This document shows, piece by piece, positions 50,293-63,352 of a stretch of 64,000 nucleotides of DNA. The notes beneath the pieces are model-generated. The model saw nothing but the letters and a program-made list of their open reading frames with translations, made no database searches and was not told where the DNA came from. The stretch is from Heracleum sosnowskyi. Its lineage: Eukaryota > Streptophyta > Magnoliopsida > Apiales > Apiaceae. Location: positions 60,600,006 through 60,664,005 of the forward strand of contig CM061245.1 of NCBI GenBank assembly GCA_030848705.1, given 5' to 3'. The stretch's first letter is position 1; each line of letters opens with the position of its first letter. Made by a program: the position numbers and the translations under genes.

Positions 50293-51631
50293 AAAACTAC
50301 GAGAAAATATCCACAAAATGGCCCGCATCAATTTTTCCCCATTTTCCTTGGATAGTCCCTTTAGAGGTAAACGTAATCGGGCATCCCTGGTATCTGCTAC
50401 GATTCAGACACGGACAGTCCCAAATGAACTTTTCTGCAATTCTATAAACCCATAGGGTGAATCTACGAGAAAATATCCACAAAATGGCCCGCTTCAATTT
50501 TTCCCTATTTTCCTAGTATAGCTCCCTTTAGAGGTAAACGTAATCGGGCGTCCCTGGTATCTGCTACGATTCAGGAACGGACAGCCCCAAATGAACTTTT
50601 CTGCAATTCTATAAACCCATAGGGTGAAACTACGAGAAAATATCCACAAAATGGCCCGCTTCGATTTTTCCCCATTTTCCTTGTATAGCTCCCTTTAGAG
50701 GTAAACGTAATCGGGCGTCCCCTGGTATCTGCTACGATTCAGGCACGGACAGTCCCAAATGAACTTTTCTGCAATTCTATAAACCCATAGGGTGAAACTA
50801 CGAGAAAATATCCACAAAATGGCCCGCTTCGATTTTTCCCTATTTTCCTTGTATAGCTCCCTTTAGAGGTAAACGTAATCGGGCGTCCCTGGTATCTGCT
50901 ACGATTCAGGAACGGACAGCCCCAAATGAACTTTTCTACAATTCTATAAACCCATAGGGTGAAACTACGAGAAAATATCCACAAAATGGCCCGCTTCGAT
51001 TTTTCCCCATTTTCCTTGTATAGCTCCCTTTAGAGGTAAACGTAATCGGGCGTCCCCTGGTATCTGCTACGATTCAGGCACGGACAGCCCCAAATGAACT
51101 TTTCTGCAATTTTATAAAACGATAGGGTGAAACTACGAGAAAATATCCACAGAATGGTCGGCTTCAAATTTTCCCCATTTTCCTAGTATAGCTCCCTTTA
51201 GAGGTAAACGTAATCGGGTGTCCCCTGGTATCTGCTACGATTCAGGCACGGACAGCCCCAACTGAACTTTTCTGCAATTCTATAAACCCATAGGGTGAAA
51301 CTACGAGAAAATATCCCCAAAATGGCCCGCTTCGATTTTTCCCTATTTTCCTTGTATAGCTCCCTTTAGAGGTAAACGTAATCGGGCGTCCCTGGTATCT
51401 GCTACGATTCAGGAACGGACAGCCCCAAATGAACTTTTCTGCAATTCTATAAACCCATAGGGTGAAACTATGAGAAAATATCCACAAAATGGTCGGCTTC
51501 GATTTTTCCCCATTTTCCTAGTATTGCTCCCTTTAGAGGTAAACGTAATCGGGCATCCCCTGGTATCTGCTACGATTCAGGCACGGACAACCCCAAATGA
51601 ACTTTTCTGTAGTTCTATAAACCCATAGGGT
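50293..51631 (+). repeat. Block I copy 1: 8-mer HOR, 1339 bp
   Basis: Order Y' (166 bp; GGCCCGCATCAA, GGATAGTCCC), Z, N, K, Q (ending AAAACGATAGGG), U' (CTTCAAATTTTCCCC, CCCCAACTGAAC), a second K (TATCCCCAAAATGG), X'' (AGTATTGC, GACAACCCC, CTGTAGTTC). One 166-bp, three 167-bp and four 168-bp monomers give 1339 bp. Private: GATTCAGACACGG near 50405. Z here has the usual GGCCCGCTTC and CTGCAATTC. Confidence 0.92.
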
Positions 51632-52970
51632 AAAACTACGAGAAAATATCCACAAAATGGCCCGCATCAATTTTTCCCCATTTTCCTTGGATAGTCCCTT
51701 TAGAGGTAAACGTAATCGGGCATCCCTGGTATCTGCTACGATTCAGGCACGGACAGTCCCAAATGAACTTTTCTGCAATTCTATAAACCCATAGGGTGAA
51801 TCTACGAGAAAATATCCACAAAATGGCCCACTTCAATTTTTCCCTATTTTCCTAGTATAGCTCCCTTTAGAGGTAAACGTAATCGGGCGTCCCTGGTATC
51901 TGCTACGATTCAGGAACGGACAGCCCCAAATGAACTTTTCTACAATTCTATAAACCCATAGGGTGAAACTACGAGAAAATATCCACAAAATGGCCCGCTT
52001 CGATTTTTCCCCATTTTCCTTGTATAGCTCCCTTTAGAGGTAAACGTAATCGGGCGTCCCCTGGTATCTGCTACGATTCAGGCACGGACAGTCCCAAATG
52101 AACTTTTCTGCAATTCTATAAACCCATAGGGTGAAACTACGAGAAAATATCCACAAAATGGCCCGCTTCGATTTTTCCCTATTTTCCTTGTATAGCTCCC
52201 TTTAGAGGTAAACGTAATCGGGCGTCCCTGGTATCTGCTACGATTCAGGAACGGACAGCCCCAAATGAACTTTTCTACAATTCTATAAACCCATAGGGTG
52301 AAACTACGAGAAAATATCCACAAAATGGCCCGCTTCGATTTTTCCCCATTTTCCTTGTATAGCTCCCTTTAGAGGTAAACGTAATCGGGCGTCCCCTGGT
52401 ATCTGCTACGATTCAGGCACGGACAGCCCCAAATGAACTTTTCTGCAATTTTATAAAACGATAGGGTGAAACTACGAGAAAATATCCACAGAATGGTCGG
52501 CTTCAAATTTTCCCCATTTTCCTAGTATAGCTCCCTTTAGAGGTAAACGTAATCGGGTGTCCCCTGGTATCTGCTACGATTCAGGCACGGACAGCCCCAA
52601 CTGAACTTTTCTGCAATTCTATAAACCCATAGGGTGAAACTACGAGAAAATATCCCCAAAATGGCCCGCTTCGATTTTTCCCTATTTTCCTTGTATAGCT
52701 CCCTTTAGAGGTAAACGTAATCGGGCGTCCCTGGTATCTGCTACGATTCAGGAACGGACAGCCCCAAATGAACTTTTCTGCAATTCTATAAACCCATAGG
52801 GTGAAACTATGAGAAAATATCCACAAAATGGTCGGCTTCGATTTTTCCCCATTTTCCTAGTATTGCTCCCTTTAGAGGTAAACGTAATCGGGCATCCCCT
52901 GGTATCTGCTACGATTCAGGCACGGACAACCCCAAATGAACTTTTCTGTAGTTCTATAAACCCATAGGGT
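51632..52970 (+). repeat. Block I copy 2: 8-mer HOR, derived form
   Basis: Same order. Its Z has GGCCCACTTC (A at 51830) and CTACAATTC, changes also in copies 3 and 4 but not in copies 1 and 5. By eye it is identical to copies 3 and 4. Confidence 0.92.
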
Positions 52971-54309
52971 AAAACTACGAGAAAATATCCACAAAATGGC
53001 CCGCATCAATTTTTCCCCATTTTCCTTGGATAGTCCCTTTAGAGGTAAACGTAATCGGGCATCCCTGGTATCTGCTACGATTCAGGCACGGACAGTCCCA
53101 AATGAACTTTTCTGCAATTCTATAAACCCATAGGGTGAATCTACGAGAAAATATCCACAAAATGGCCCACTTCAATTTTTCCCTATTTTCCTAGTATAGC
53201 TCCCTTTAGAGGTAAACGTAATCGGGCGTCCCTGGTATCTGCTACGATTCAGGAACGGACAGCCCCAAATGAACTTTTCTACAATTCTATAAACCCATAG
53301 GGTGAAACTACGAGAAAATATCCACAAAATGGCCCGCTTCGATTTTTCCCCATTTTCCTTGTATAGCTCCCTTTAGAGGTAAACGTAATCGGGCGTCCCC
53401 TGGTATCTGCTACGATTCAGGCACGGACAGTCCCAAATGAACTTTTCTGCAATTCTATAAACCCATAGGGTGAAACTACGAGAAAATATCCACAAAATGG
53501 CCCGCTTCGATTTTTCCCTATTTTCCTTGTATAGCTCCCTTTAGAGGTAAACGTAATCGGGCGTCCCTGGTATCTGCTACGATTCAGGAACGGACAGCCC
53601 CAAATGAACTTTTCTACAATTCTATAAACCCATAGGGTGAAACTACGAGAAAATATCCACAAAATGGCCCGCTTCGATTTTTCCCCATTTTCCTTGTATA
53701 GCTCCCTTTAGAGGTAAACGTAATCGGGCGTCCCCTGGTATCTGCTACGATTCAGGCACGGACAGCCCCAAATGAACTTTTCTGCAATTTTATAAAACGA
53801 TAGGGTGAAACTACGAGAAAATATCCACAGAATGGTCGGCTTCAAATTTTCCCCATTTTCCTAGTATAGCTCCCTTTAGAGGTAAACGTAATCGGGTGTC
53901 CCCTGGTATCTGCTACGATTCAGGCACGGACAGCCCCAACTGAACTTTTCTGCAATTCTATAAACCCATAGGGTGAAACTACGAGAAAATATCCCCAAAA
54001 TGGCCCGCTTCGATTTTTCCCTATTTTCCTTGTATAGCTCCCTTTAGAGGTAAACGTAATCGGGCGTCCCTGGTATCTGCTACGATTCAGGAACGGACAG
54101 CCCCAAATGAACTTTTCTGCAATTCTATAAACCCATAGGGTGAAACTATGAGAAAATATCCACAAAATGGTCGGCTTCGATTTTTCCCCATTTTCCTAGT
54201 ATTGCTCCCTTTAGAGGTAAACGTAATCGGGCATCCCCTGGTATCTGCTACGATTCAGGCACGGACAACCCCAAATGAACTTTTCTGTAGTTCTATAAAC
54301 CCATAGGGT
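52971..54309 (+). repeat. Block I copy 3: 8-mer HOR, derived form
   Basis: No difference from copy 2 seen in a hand comparison; the GGCCCACTTC mark sits at 53169, exactly 1339 bp later. Confidence 0.92.
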
Positions 54310-55648
54310 AAAACTACGAGAAAATATCCACAAAATGGCCCGCATCAATTTTTCCCCATTTTCCTTGGATAGTCCCTTTAGAGGTAAACGTAATCGGGCA
54401 TCCCTGGTATCTGCTACGATTCAGGCACGGACAGTCCCAAATGAACTTTTCTGCAATTCTATAAACCCATAGGGTGAATCTACGAGAAAATATCCACAAA
54501 ATGGCCCACTTCAATTTTTCCCTATTTTCCTAGTATAGCTCCCTTTAGAGGTAAACGTAATCGGGCGTCCCTGGTATCTGCTACGATTCAGGAACGGACA
54601 GCCCCAAATGAACTTTTCTACAATTCTATAAACCCATAGGGTGAAACTACGAGAAAATATCCACAAAATGGCCCGCTTCGATTTTTCCCCATTTTCCTTG
54701 TATAGCTCCCTTTAGAGGTAAACGTAATCGGGCGTCCCCTGGTATCTGCTACGATTCAGGCACGGACAGTCCCAAATGAACTTTTCTGCAATTCTATAAA
54801 CCCATAGGGTGAAACTACGAGAAAATATCCACAAAATGGCCCGCTTCGATTTTTCCCTATTTTCCTTGTATAGCTCCCTTTAGAGGTAAACGTAATCGGG
54901 CGTCCCTGGTATCTGCTACGATTCAGGAACGGACAGCCCCAAATGAACTTTTCTACAATTCTATAAACCCATAGGGTGAAACTACGAGAAAATATCCACA
55001 AAATGGCCCGCTTCGATTTTTCCCCATTTTCCTTGTATAGCTCCCTTTAGAGGTAAACGTAATCGGGCGTCCCCTGGTATCTGCTACGATTCAGGCACGG
55101 ACAGCCCCAAATGAACTTTTCTGCAATTTTATAAAACGATAGGGTGAAACTACGAGAAAATATCCACAGAATGGTCGGCTTCAAATTTTCCCCATTTTCC
55201 TAGTATAGCTCCCTTTAGAGGTAAACGTAATCGGGTGTCCCCTGGTATCTGCTACGATTCAGGCACGGACAGCCCCAACTGAACTTTTCTGCAATTCTAT
55301 AAACCCATAGGGTGAAACTACGAGAAAATATCCCCAAAATGGCCCGCTTCGATTTTTCCCTATTTTCCTTGTATAGCTCCCTTTAGAGGTAAACGTAATC
55401 GGGCGTCCCTGGTATCTGCTACGATTCAGGAACGGACAGCCCCAAATGAACTTTTCTGCAATTCTATAAACCCATAGGGTGAAACTATGAGAAAATATCC
55501 ACAAAATGGTCGGCTTCGATTTTTCCCCATTTTCCTAGTATTGCTCCCTTTAGAGGTAAACGTAATCGGGCATCCCCTGGTATCTGCTACGATTCAGGCA
55601 CGGACAACCCCAAATGAACTTTTCTGTAGTTCTATAAACCCATAGGGT
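54310..55648 (+). repeat. Block I copy 4: 8-mer HOR, derived form
   Basis: No difference from copies 2 and 3 seen; the GGCCCACTTC mark is at 54508. It is the last copy with the derived Z. Confidence 0.92.
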
Positions 55649-56987
55649 AAAACTACGAGAAAATATCCACAAAATGGCCCGCATCAATTTTTCCCCATTT
55701 TCCTTGGATAGTCCCTTTAGAGGTAAACGTAATCGGGCATCCCTGGTATCTGCTACGATTCAGGCACGGACAGTCCCAAATGAACTTTTCTGCAATTCTA
55801 TAAACCCATAGGGTGAATCTACGAGAAAATATCCACAAAATGGCCCGCTTCAATTTTTCCCTATTTTCCTAGTATAGCTCCCTTTAGAGGTAAACGTAAT
55901 CGGGCGTCCCTGGTATCTGCTACGATTCAGGAACGGACAGCCCCAAATGAACTTTTCTGCAATTCTATAAACCCATAGGGTGAAACTACGAGAAAATATC
56001 CACAAAATGGCCCGCTTCGATTTTTCCCCATTTTCCTTGTATAGCTCCCTTTAGAGGTAAACGTAATCGGGCGTCCCCTGGTATCTGCTACGATTCAGGC
56101 ACGGACAGTCCCAAATGAACTTTTCTGCAATTCTATAAACCCATAGGGTGAAACTACGAGAAAATATCCACAAAATGGCCCGCTTCGATTTTTCCCTATT
56201 TTCCTTGTATAGCTCCCTTTAGAGGTAAACGTAATCGGGCGTCCCTGGTATCTGCTACGATTCAGGAACGGACAGCCCCAAATGAACTTTTCTACAATTC
56301 TATAAACCCATAGGGTGAAACTACGAGAAAATATCCACAAAATGGCCCGCTTCGATTTTTCCCCATTTTCCTTGTATAGCTCCCTTTAGAGGTAAACGTA
56401 ATCGGGCGTCCCCTGGTATCTGCTACGATTCAGGCACGGACAGCCCCAAATGAACTTTTCTGCAATTTTATAAAACGATAGGGTGAAACTACGAGAAAAT
56501 ATCCACAGAATGGTCGGCTTCAAATTTTCCCCATTTTCCTAGTATAGCTCCCTTTAGAGGTAAACGTAATCGGGTGTCCCCTGGTATCTGCTACGATTCA
56601 GGCACGGACAGCCCCAACTGAACTTTTCTGCAATTCTATAAACCCATAGGGTGAAACTACGAGAAAATATCCCCAAAATGGCCCGCTTCGATTTTTCCCT
56701 ATTTTCCTTGTATAGCTCCCTTTAGAGGTAAACGTAATCGGGCGTCCCTGGTATCTGCTACGATTCAGGAACGGACAGCCCCAAATGAACTTTTCTGCAA
56801 TTCTATAAACCCATAGGGTGAAACTATGAGAAAATATCCACAAAATGGTCGGCTTCGATTTTTCCCCATTTTCCTAGTATTGCTCCCTTTAGAGGTAAAC
56901 GTAATCGGGCATCCCCTGGTATCTGCTACGATTCAGGCACGGACAACCCCAAATGAACTTTTCTGTAGTTCTATAAACCCATAGGGT
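55649..56987 (+). repeat. Block I copy 5: 8-mer HOR, ancestral-type Z
   Basis: Same order and length. Z has GGCCCGCTTC and CTGCAATTC as in copy 1, while K keeps CTACAATTC. Copies 1 and 5 therefore bracket the three derived copies. Confidence 0.92.
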
Positions 56988-59500
56988 AAAACTACGAGAA
57001 AATATCCACAAAATGGCCCGCATCAATTTTTCCCCATTTTCCTTGGATAGTCCCTTTAGAGGTAAACGTAATCGGGCATCCCTGGTATCTGCTACGATTC
57101 AGGCACGGACAGTCCCAAATGAACTTTTCTGCAATTCTATAAACCCATAGGGTGAATCTACGAGAAAATATCCACAAAATGGCCCGCTTCAATTTTTCCC
57201 TATTTTCCTAGTATAGCTCCCTTTAGAGGTAAACGTAATCGGGCATCCCTGGTATCTGCTACGATTCAGGAACGGACAGCCCCAAATGAACTTTTCTGCA
57301 ATTCTATAAACCCATAGGGTGAAACTACGAGAAAATATCCACAAAATGGCCCGCTTCGATTTTTCCCCATTTTCCTTGTATAGCTCCCTTTAGAGGTAAA
57401 CGTAATCGGGCGTCCCCTGGTATCTGCTACGATTCAGGCACGGACAGTCCCAAATGAACTTTTCTGCAATTCTATAAACCCATAGGGTGAAACTACGAGA
57501 AAATATCCACAAAATGGCCCGCTTCGATTTTTCCCTATTTTCCTTGTATAGCTCCCTTTAGAGGTAAACGTAATCGGGCGTCCCTGGTATCTGCTACGAT
57601 TCAGGAACGGACAGCCCCAAATGAACTTTTCTGCAATTCTATAAACCCATAGGGTGAAACTACGAGAAAATATCCACAAAATGGCCCGCTTCGATTTTTC
57701 CCCATTTTCCTTGTATAGCTCCCTTTAGAGGTAAACGTAATCGGGCGTCCCCTGGTATCTGCTACGATTCAGGCACGGACAGCCCCAAATGAACTTTTCT
57801 GCAATTTTATAAAACCATAGGGTGAAACTACGAGAAAATATCCACAGAATGGTCGGCTTCAATTTTTCCCCATTTTCCTAGTATAGCTCCCTTTAGAGGT
57901 AAACGTAATCGGGTGTCCCCTGGTATCTGCTACGATTCAGGCACGGACAGCCCCAAATGAACTTTTCTGCAATTCTATAAACCCATAGGGTCAAACTACG
58001 AGAAAATATCCACAAAATGGTCGGCTTCAATTTTTCCCCATTTTCCTAGTATAGCTCCCTTTAGAGGTAAACGTAATCGGGCATCCCCTGGTATCTGCTA
58101 CGATTCAGGCACGGACAGCCCCAAATAAACTTTTCTGCAGTTCTATAAACCCATAGGGTAAAACTACGAGAAAATATCCACAGAATGGTCGGCTTCAATT
58201 TTTCCCCATTTTCCTAGTATAGCTCCCTTTAGAGGTAAACGTAATCGGGTGTCCCCTGGTATCTGCTACGATTCAGGCACGAACAGCCCCAAATGAACTT
58301 TTCTGCAATTCTATAAACCCATAGGGTGAAACTACGAGAAAATATCCACAAAATGGTCGGCTTCGATTTTTCCCCATTTTCCTAGTATAGCTCCCTTTAG
58401 AGGTAAACGTAATCGGGCATCCCCTGGTATCTGCTACGATTCAGGCACGGACAGCCCCAAATAAACTTTTCTGCAGTTCTATAAACCCATAGGGTAAAAC
58501 TACGAGAAAATATCCACAAAATGGCCCGCTTCAATTTTTCCCCATTTTCCTTGGATAGCTCCCTTTAGAGGTAAACGTAATCGGGCATCCCTGGTATCTG
58601 CTACGATTCAGGCACGGACAGCCCCAAATGAACTTTTCTGCAATTCTATAAATCCATAGGGTGAAACTACGAGAAAATATCCACAAAATGGCCCGCTTCA
58701 ATTTTTCCCCATTTTCCTAGTATAGCTCCCTTTAGAGGTAAAGGTAATCGGGCGTCCCTGGTATCTGCTACGATTCAGGAACGGACAGCCCCAAATGAAC
58801 TTTTCTGCAATTCTATGAACCCATAGGGTGAAACTACTAGAAAATATCCACAAAATGGCCCGCTTCGATTTTTCCCCATTTTCCTTGTATAGCTCCCTTT
58901 AGAGGTAAACGTAATCGGGCGTCCCCTGGTATCTGCTACGATTCAGGCACGGACAGCCCCAAATGAACTTTTCTGCAATTCTATAAACCCATAGGGTAAA
59001 ACTACGAGAAAATATCCACAAAATGGCCCGCTTCAATTTTTCTCCATTTTCCTTGGATAGCTCCCTTTAGAGGTAAACCTAATCGGGCGTCCCTGGTATA
59101 TGCTACGATTCAGGCACGGACAGCCCCAAATGAACTTTTCTGCAATTCTATAAACCCATAGGGTGAAACTACGAGAAAATATCCACAAAATGGCCCGCTT
59201 CGATTTTTCCCCGTTTTCCTTGTATAGCTCCCTTTAGAGGTAAACGTAATCGGGCGTCCCCTGGTATCTGCTACGATTCAGGCACGGACAGCCCCAAATG
59301 AACTTTTCTGCAATTCTATAAACCCATAGGGTGAAACTATGAGAAAATATCCACAAAATGGTCGGCTTCGATTTTTCCCCATTTTCCTAGTATTGCTCCC
59401 TTTAGAGGTAAACGTAATCGGGCATCCCCTGGTATCTGCTACGATTCAGGCACGGACAACCCCAAATGAACTTTTCTGTAGTTCTATAAACCCATAGGGT
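56988..59500 (+). repeat. Block I 15-mer unit 1, 2513 bp
   Basis: Y', Z, N, K, Q, U' as in the 8-mer, then eight monomers (57992-59332) in place of the second K, then X''. The 8-mer lengths plus this 1341-bp replacement give 2513 bp exactly. Z has GGGCATCCCTGG, shared with the next 15-mer. U' lacks the AAATTTT and AACTGAAC changes of the 8-mer copies. Confidence 0.9.
57992..59332 (+). repeat. Eight-monomer replacement segment, copy 1
   Basis: X', V', X', Y'', AAAGGTAAT monomer, ACTACTAG monomer, AAACCTAAT monomer (with GGTATATGC) and a CCCCGTTTTCC monomer. Monomers 3 to 7 match 16093-16929 at an offset of 42235 bp. X', V' and X' also match the CCCCAAATAAAC-bearing monomers of block C. Confidence 0.88.
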
Positions 59501-62013
59501 AAAACTACGAGAAAATATCCACAAAATGGCCCGCATCAATTTTTCCCCATTTTCCTTGGATAGTCCCTTTAGAGGTAAACGTAATCGGGCATCCCTGGTA
59601 TCTGCTACGATTCAGGCACGGACAGTCCCAAATGAACTTTTCTGCAATTCTATAAACCCATAGGGTGAATCTACGAGAAAATATCCACAAAATGGCCCGC
59701 TTCAATTTTTCCCTATTTTCCTAGTATAGCTCCCTTTAGAGGTAAACGTAATCGGGCATCCCTGGTATCTGCTACGATTCAGGAACGGACAGCCCCAAAT
59801 GAACTTTTCTGCAATTCTATAAACCCATAGGGTGAAACTACGAGAAAATATCCACAAAATGGCCCGCTTCGATTTTTCCCCATTTTCCTTGTATAGCTCC
59901 CTTTAGAGGTAAACGTAATCGGGCGTCCCCTGGTATCTGCTACGATTCAGGCACGGACAGTCCCAAATGAACTTTTCTGCAATTCTATAAACCCATAGGG
60001 TGAAACTACGAGAAAATATCCACAAAATGGCCCGCTTCGATTTTTCCCTATTTTCCTTGTATAGCTCCCTTTAGAGGTAAACGTAATCGGGCGTCCCTGG
60101 TATCTGCTACGATTCAGGAACGGACAGCCCCAAATGAACTTTTCTGCAATTCTATAAACCCATAGGGTGAAACTACGAGAAAATATCCACAAAATGGCCC
60201 GCTTCGATTTTTCCCCATTTTCCTTGTATAGCTCCCTTTAGAGGTAAACGTAATCGGGCGTCCCCTGGTATCTGCTACGATTCAGGCACGGACAGCCCCA
60301 AATGAACTTTTCTGCAATTTTATAAAACCATAGGGTGAAACTACGAGAAAATATCCACAGAATGGTCGGCTTCAATTTTTCCCCATTTTCCTAGTATAGC
60401 TCCCTTTAGAGGTAAACGTAATCGGGTGTCCCCTGGTATCTGCTACGATTCAGGCACGGACAGCCCCAAATGAACTTTTCTGCAATTCTATAAACCCATA
60501 GGGTCAAACTACGAGAAAATATCCACAAAATGGTCGGCTTCAATTTTTCCCCATTTTCCTAGTATAGCTCCCTTTAGAGGTAAACGTAATCGGGCATCCC
60601 CTGGTATCTGCTACGATTCAGGCACGGACAGCCCCAAATAAACTTTTCTGCAGTTCTATAAACCCATAGGGTAAAACTACGAGAAAATATCCACAGAATG
60701 GTCGGCTTCAATTTTTCCCCATTTTCCTAGTATAGCTCCCTTTAGAGGTAAACGTAATCGGGTGTCCCCTGGTATCTGCTACGATTCAGGCACGAACAGC
60801 CCCAAATGAACTTTTCTGCAATTCTATAAACCCATAGGGTGAAACTACGAGAAAATATCCACAAAATGGTCGGCTTCGATTTTTCCCCATTTTCCTAGTA
60901 TAGCTCCCTTTAGAGGTAAACGTAATCGGGCATCCCCTGGTATCTGCTACGATTCAGGCACGGACAGCCCCAAATAAACTTTTCTGCAGTTCTATAAACC
61001 CATAGGGTAAAACTACGAGAAAATATCCACAAAATGGCCCGCTTCAATTTTTCCCCATTTTCCTTGGATAGCTCCCTTTAGAGGTAAACGTAATCGGGCA
61101 TCCCTGGTATCTGCTACGATTCAGGCACGGACAGCCCCAAATGAACTTTTCTGCAATTCTATAAATCCATAGGGTGAAACTACGAGAAAATATCCACAAA
61201 ATGGCCCGCTTCAATTTTTCCCCATTTTCCTAGTATAGCTCCCTTTAGAGGTAAAGGTAATCGGGCGTCCCTGGTATCTGCTACGATTCAGGAACGGACA
61301 GCCCCAAATGAACTTTTCTGCAATTCTATGAACCCATAGGGTGAAACTACTAGAAAATATCCACAAAATGGCCCGCTTCGATTTTTCCCCATTTTCCTTG
61401 TATAGCTCCCTTTAGAGGTAAACGTAATCGGGCGTCCCCTGGTATCTGCTACGATTCAGGCACGGACAGCCCCAAATGAACTTTTCTGCAATTCTATAAA
61501 CCCATAGGGTAAAACTACGAGAAAATATCCACAAAATGGCCCGCTTCAATTTTTCTCCATTTTCCTTGGATAGCTCCCTTTAGAGGTAAACCTAATCGGG
61601 CGTCCCTGGTATATGCTACGATTCAGGCACGGACAGCCCCAAATGAACTTTTCTGCAATTCTATAAACCCATAGGGTGAAACTACGAGAAAATATCCACA
61701 AAATGGCCCGCTTCGATTTTTCCCCGTTTTCCTTGTATAGCTCCCTTTAGAGGTAAACGTAATCGGGCGTCCCCTGGTATCTGCTACGATTCAGGCACGG
61801 ACAGCCCCAAATGAACTTTTCTGCAATTCTATAAACCCATAGGGTGAAACTACGAGAAAATATCCACAAAATGGTCGGCTTCGATTTTTCCCCATTTTCC
61901 TAGTATTGCTCCCTTTAGAGGTAAACGTAATCGGGCATCCCCTGGTATCTGCTACGATTCAGGCACGGACAACCCCAAATGAACTTTTCTGTAGTTCTAT
62001 AAACCCATAGGGT
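59501..62013 (+). repeat. Block I 15-mer unit 2, 2513 bp
   Basis: Repeats unit 1 in order and length. One difference seen: the last monomer starts ACTACGAG (about 61850) where unit 1 has ACTATGAG (about 59337). Confidence 0.9.
60505..61845 (+). repeat. Eight-monomer replacement segment, copy 2
   Basis: Second copy of 57992-59332, exactly 2513 bp later, carrying the same rare variants including GGTATATGC near 61608. Confidence 0.88.
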
Positions 62014-63352
62014 AAAACTACGAGAAAATATCCACAAAATGGCCCGCATCAATTTTTCCCCATTTTCCTTGGATAGTCCCTTTAGAGGTAAACGTAATCG
62101 GGCATCCCTGGTATCTGCTACGATTCAGGCACGGACAGTCCCAAATGAACTTTTCTGCAATTCTATAAACCCATAGGGTGAATCTACGAGAAAATATCCA
62201 CAAAATGGCCCGCTTCAATTTTTCCCTATTTTCCTAGTATAGCTCCCTTTAGAGGTAAACCTAATCGGGCGTCCCTGGTATCTGCTACGATTCAGGAACG
62301 GACAGCCCCAAATGAACTTTTCTGCAATTCTATAAACCCATAGGGTGAAACTACGAGAAAATATCCACAAAATGGCCCGCTTCGATTTTTCCCCATTTTC
62401 CTTGTATAGCTCCCTTTAGAGGTAAACGTAATCGGGCGTCCCCTGGTATCTGCTACGATTCAGGCACGGACAGTCCCAAATGAACTTTTCTGCAATTCTA
62501 TAAACCCATAGGGTGAAACTACGAGAAAATATCCACAAAATGGCCCGCTTCGATTTTTCCCTATTTTCCTTGTATAGCTCCCTTTAGAGGTAAACGTAAT
62601 CGGGCGTCCCTGGTATCTGCTACGATTCAGGAACGGACAGCCCCAAATGAACTTTTCTGCAATTCTATAAACCCATAGGGTGAAACTACGAGAAAATATC
62701 CACAAAATGGCCCGCTTCGATTTTTCCCCATTTTCCTTGTATAGCTCCCTTTAGAGGTAAACGTAATCGGGCGTCCCCTGGTATCTGCTACGATTCAGGC
62801 ACGGACAGCCCCAAATGAACTTTTCTGCAATTTTATAAAACGATAGGGTGAAACTACGAGAAAATATCCACAGAATGGTCGGCTTCAAATTTTCCCCATT
62901 TTCCTAGTATAGCTCCCTTTAGAGGTAAACGTAATCGGGTGTCCCCTGGTATCTGCTACGATTCAGGCACGGACAGCCCCAACTGAACTTTTCTGCAATT
63001 CTATAAACCCATAGGGTGAAACTACGAGAAAATATCCCCAAAATGGCCCGCTTCGATTTTTCCCTATTTTCCTTGTATAGCTCCCTTTAGAGGTAAACGT
63101 AATCGGGCGTCCCTGGTATCTGCTACGATTCAGGAACGGACAGCCCCAAATGAACTTTTCTGCAATTCTATAAACCCATAGGGTGAAACTATGAGAAAAT
63201 ATCCACAAAATGGTCGGCTTCGATTTTTCCCCATTTTCCTAGTATTGCTCCCTTTAGAGGTAAACGTAATCGGGCATCCCCTGGTATCTGCTACGATTCA
63301 GGCACGGACAACCCCAAATGAACTTTTCTGTAGTTCTATAAACCCATAGGGT
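62014..63352 (+). repeat. Block I 8-mer copy after the 15-mers, 1339 bp
   Basis: Returns to the 8-mer with second K (TATCCCCAAAATGG), CTTCAAATTTT and CCCCAACTGAAC. Z has AAACCTAAT near 62258, otherwise seen in the AAACCTAAT monomers; K has CTGCAATTC rather than CTACAATTC. Confidence 0.9.
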
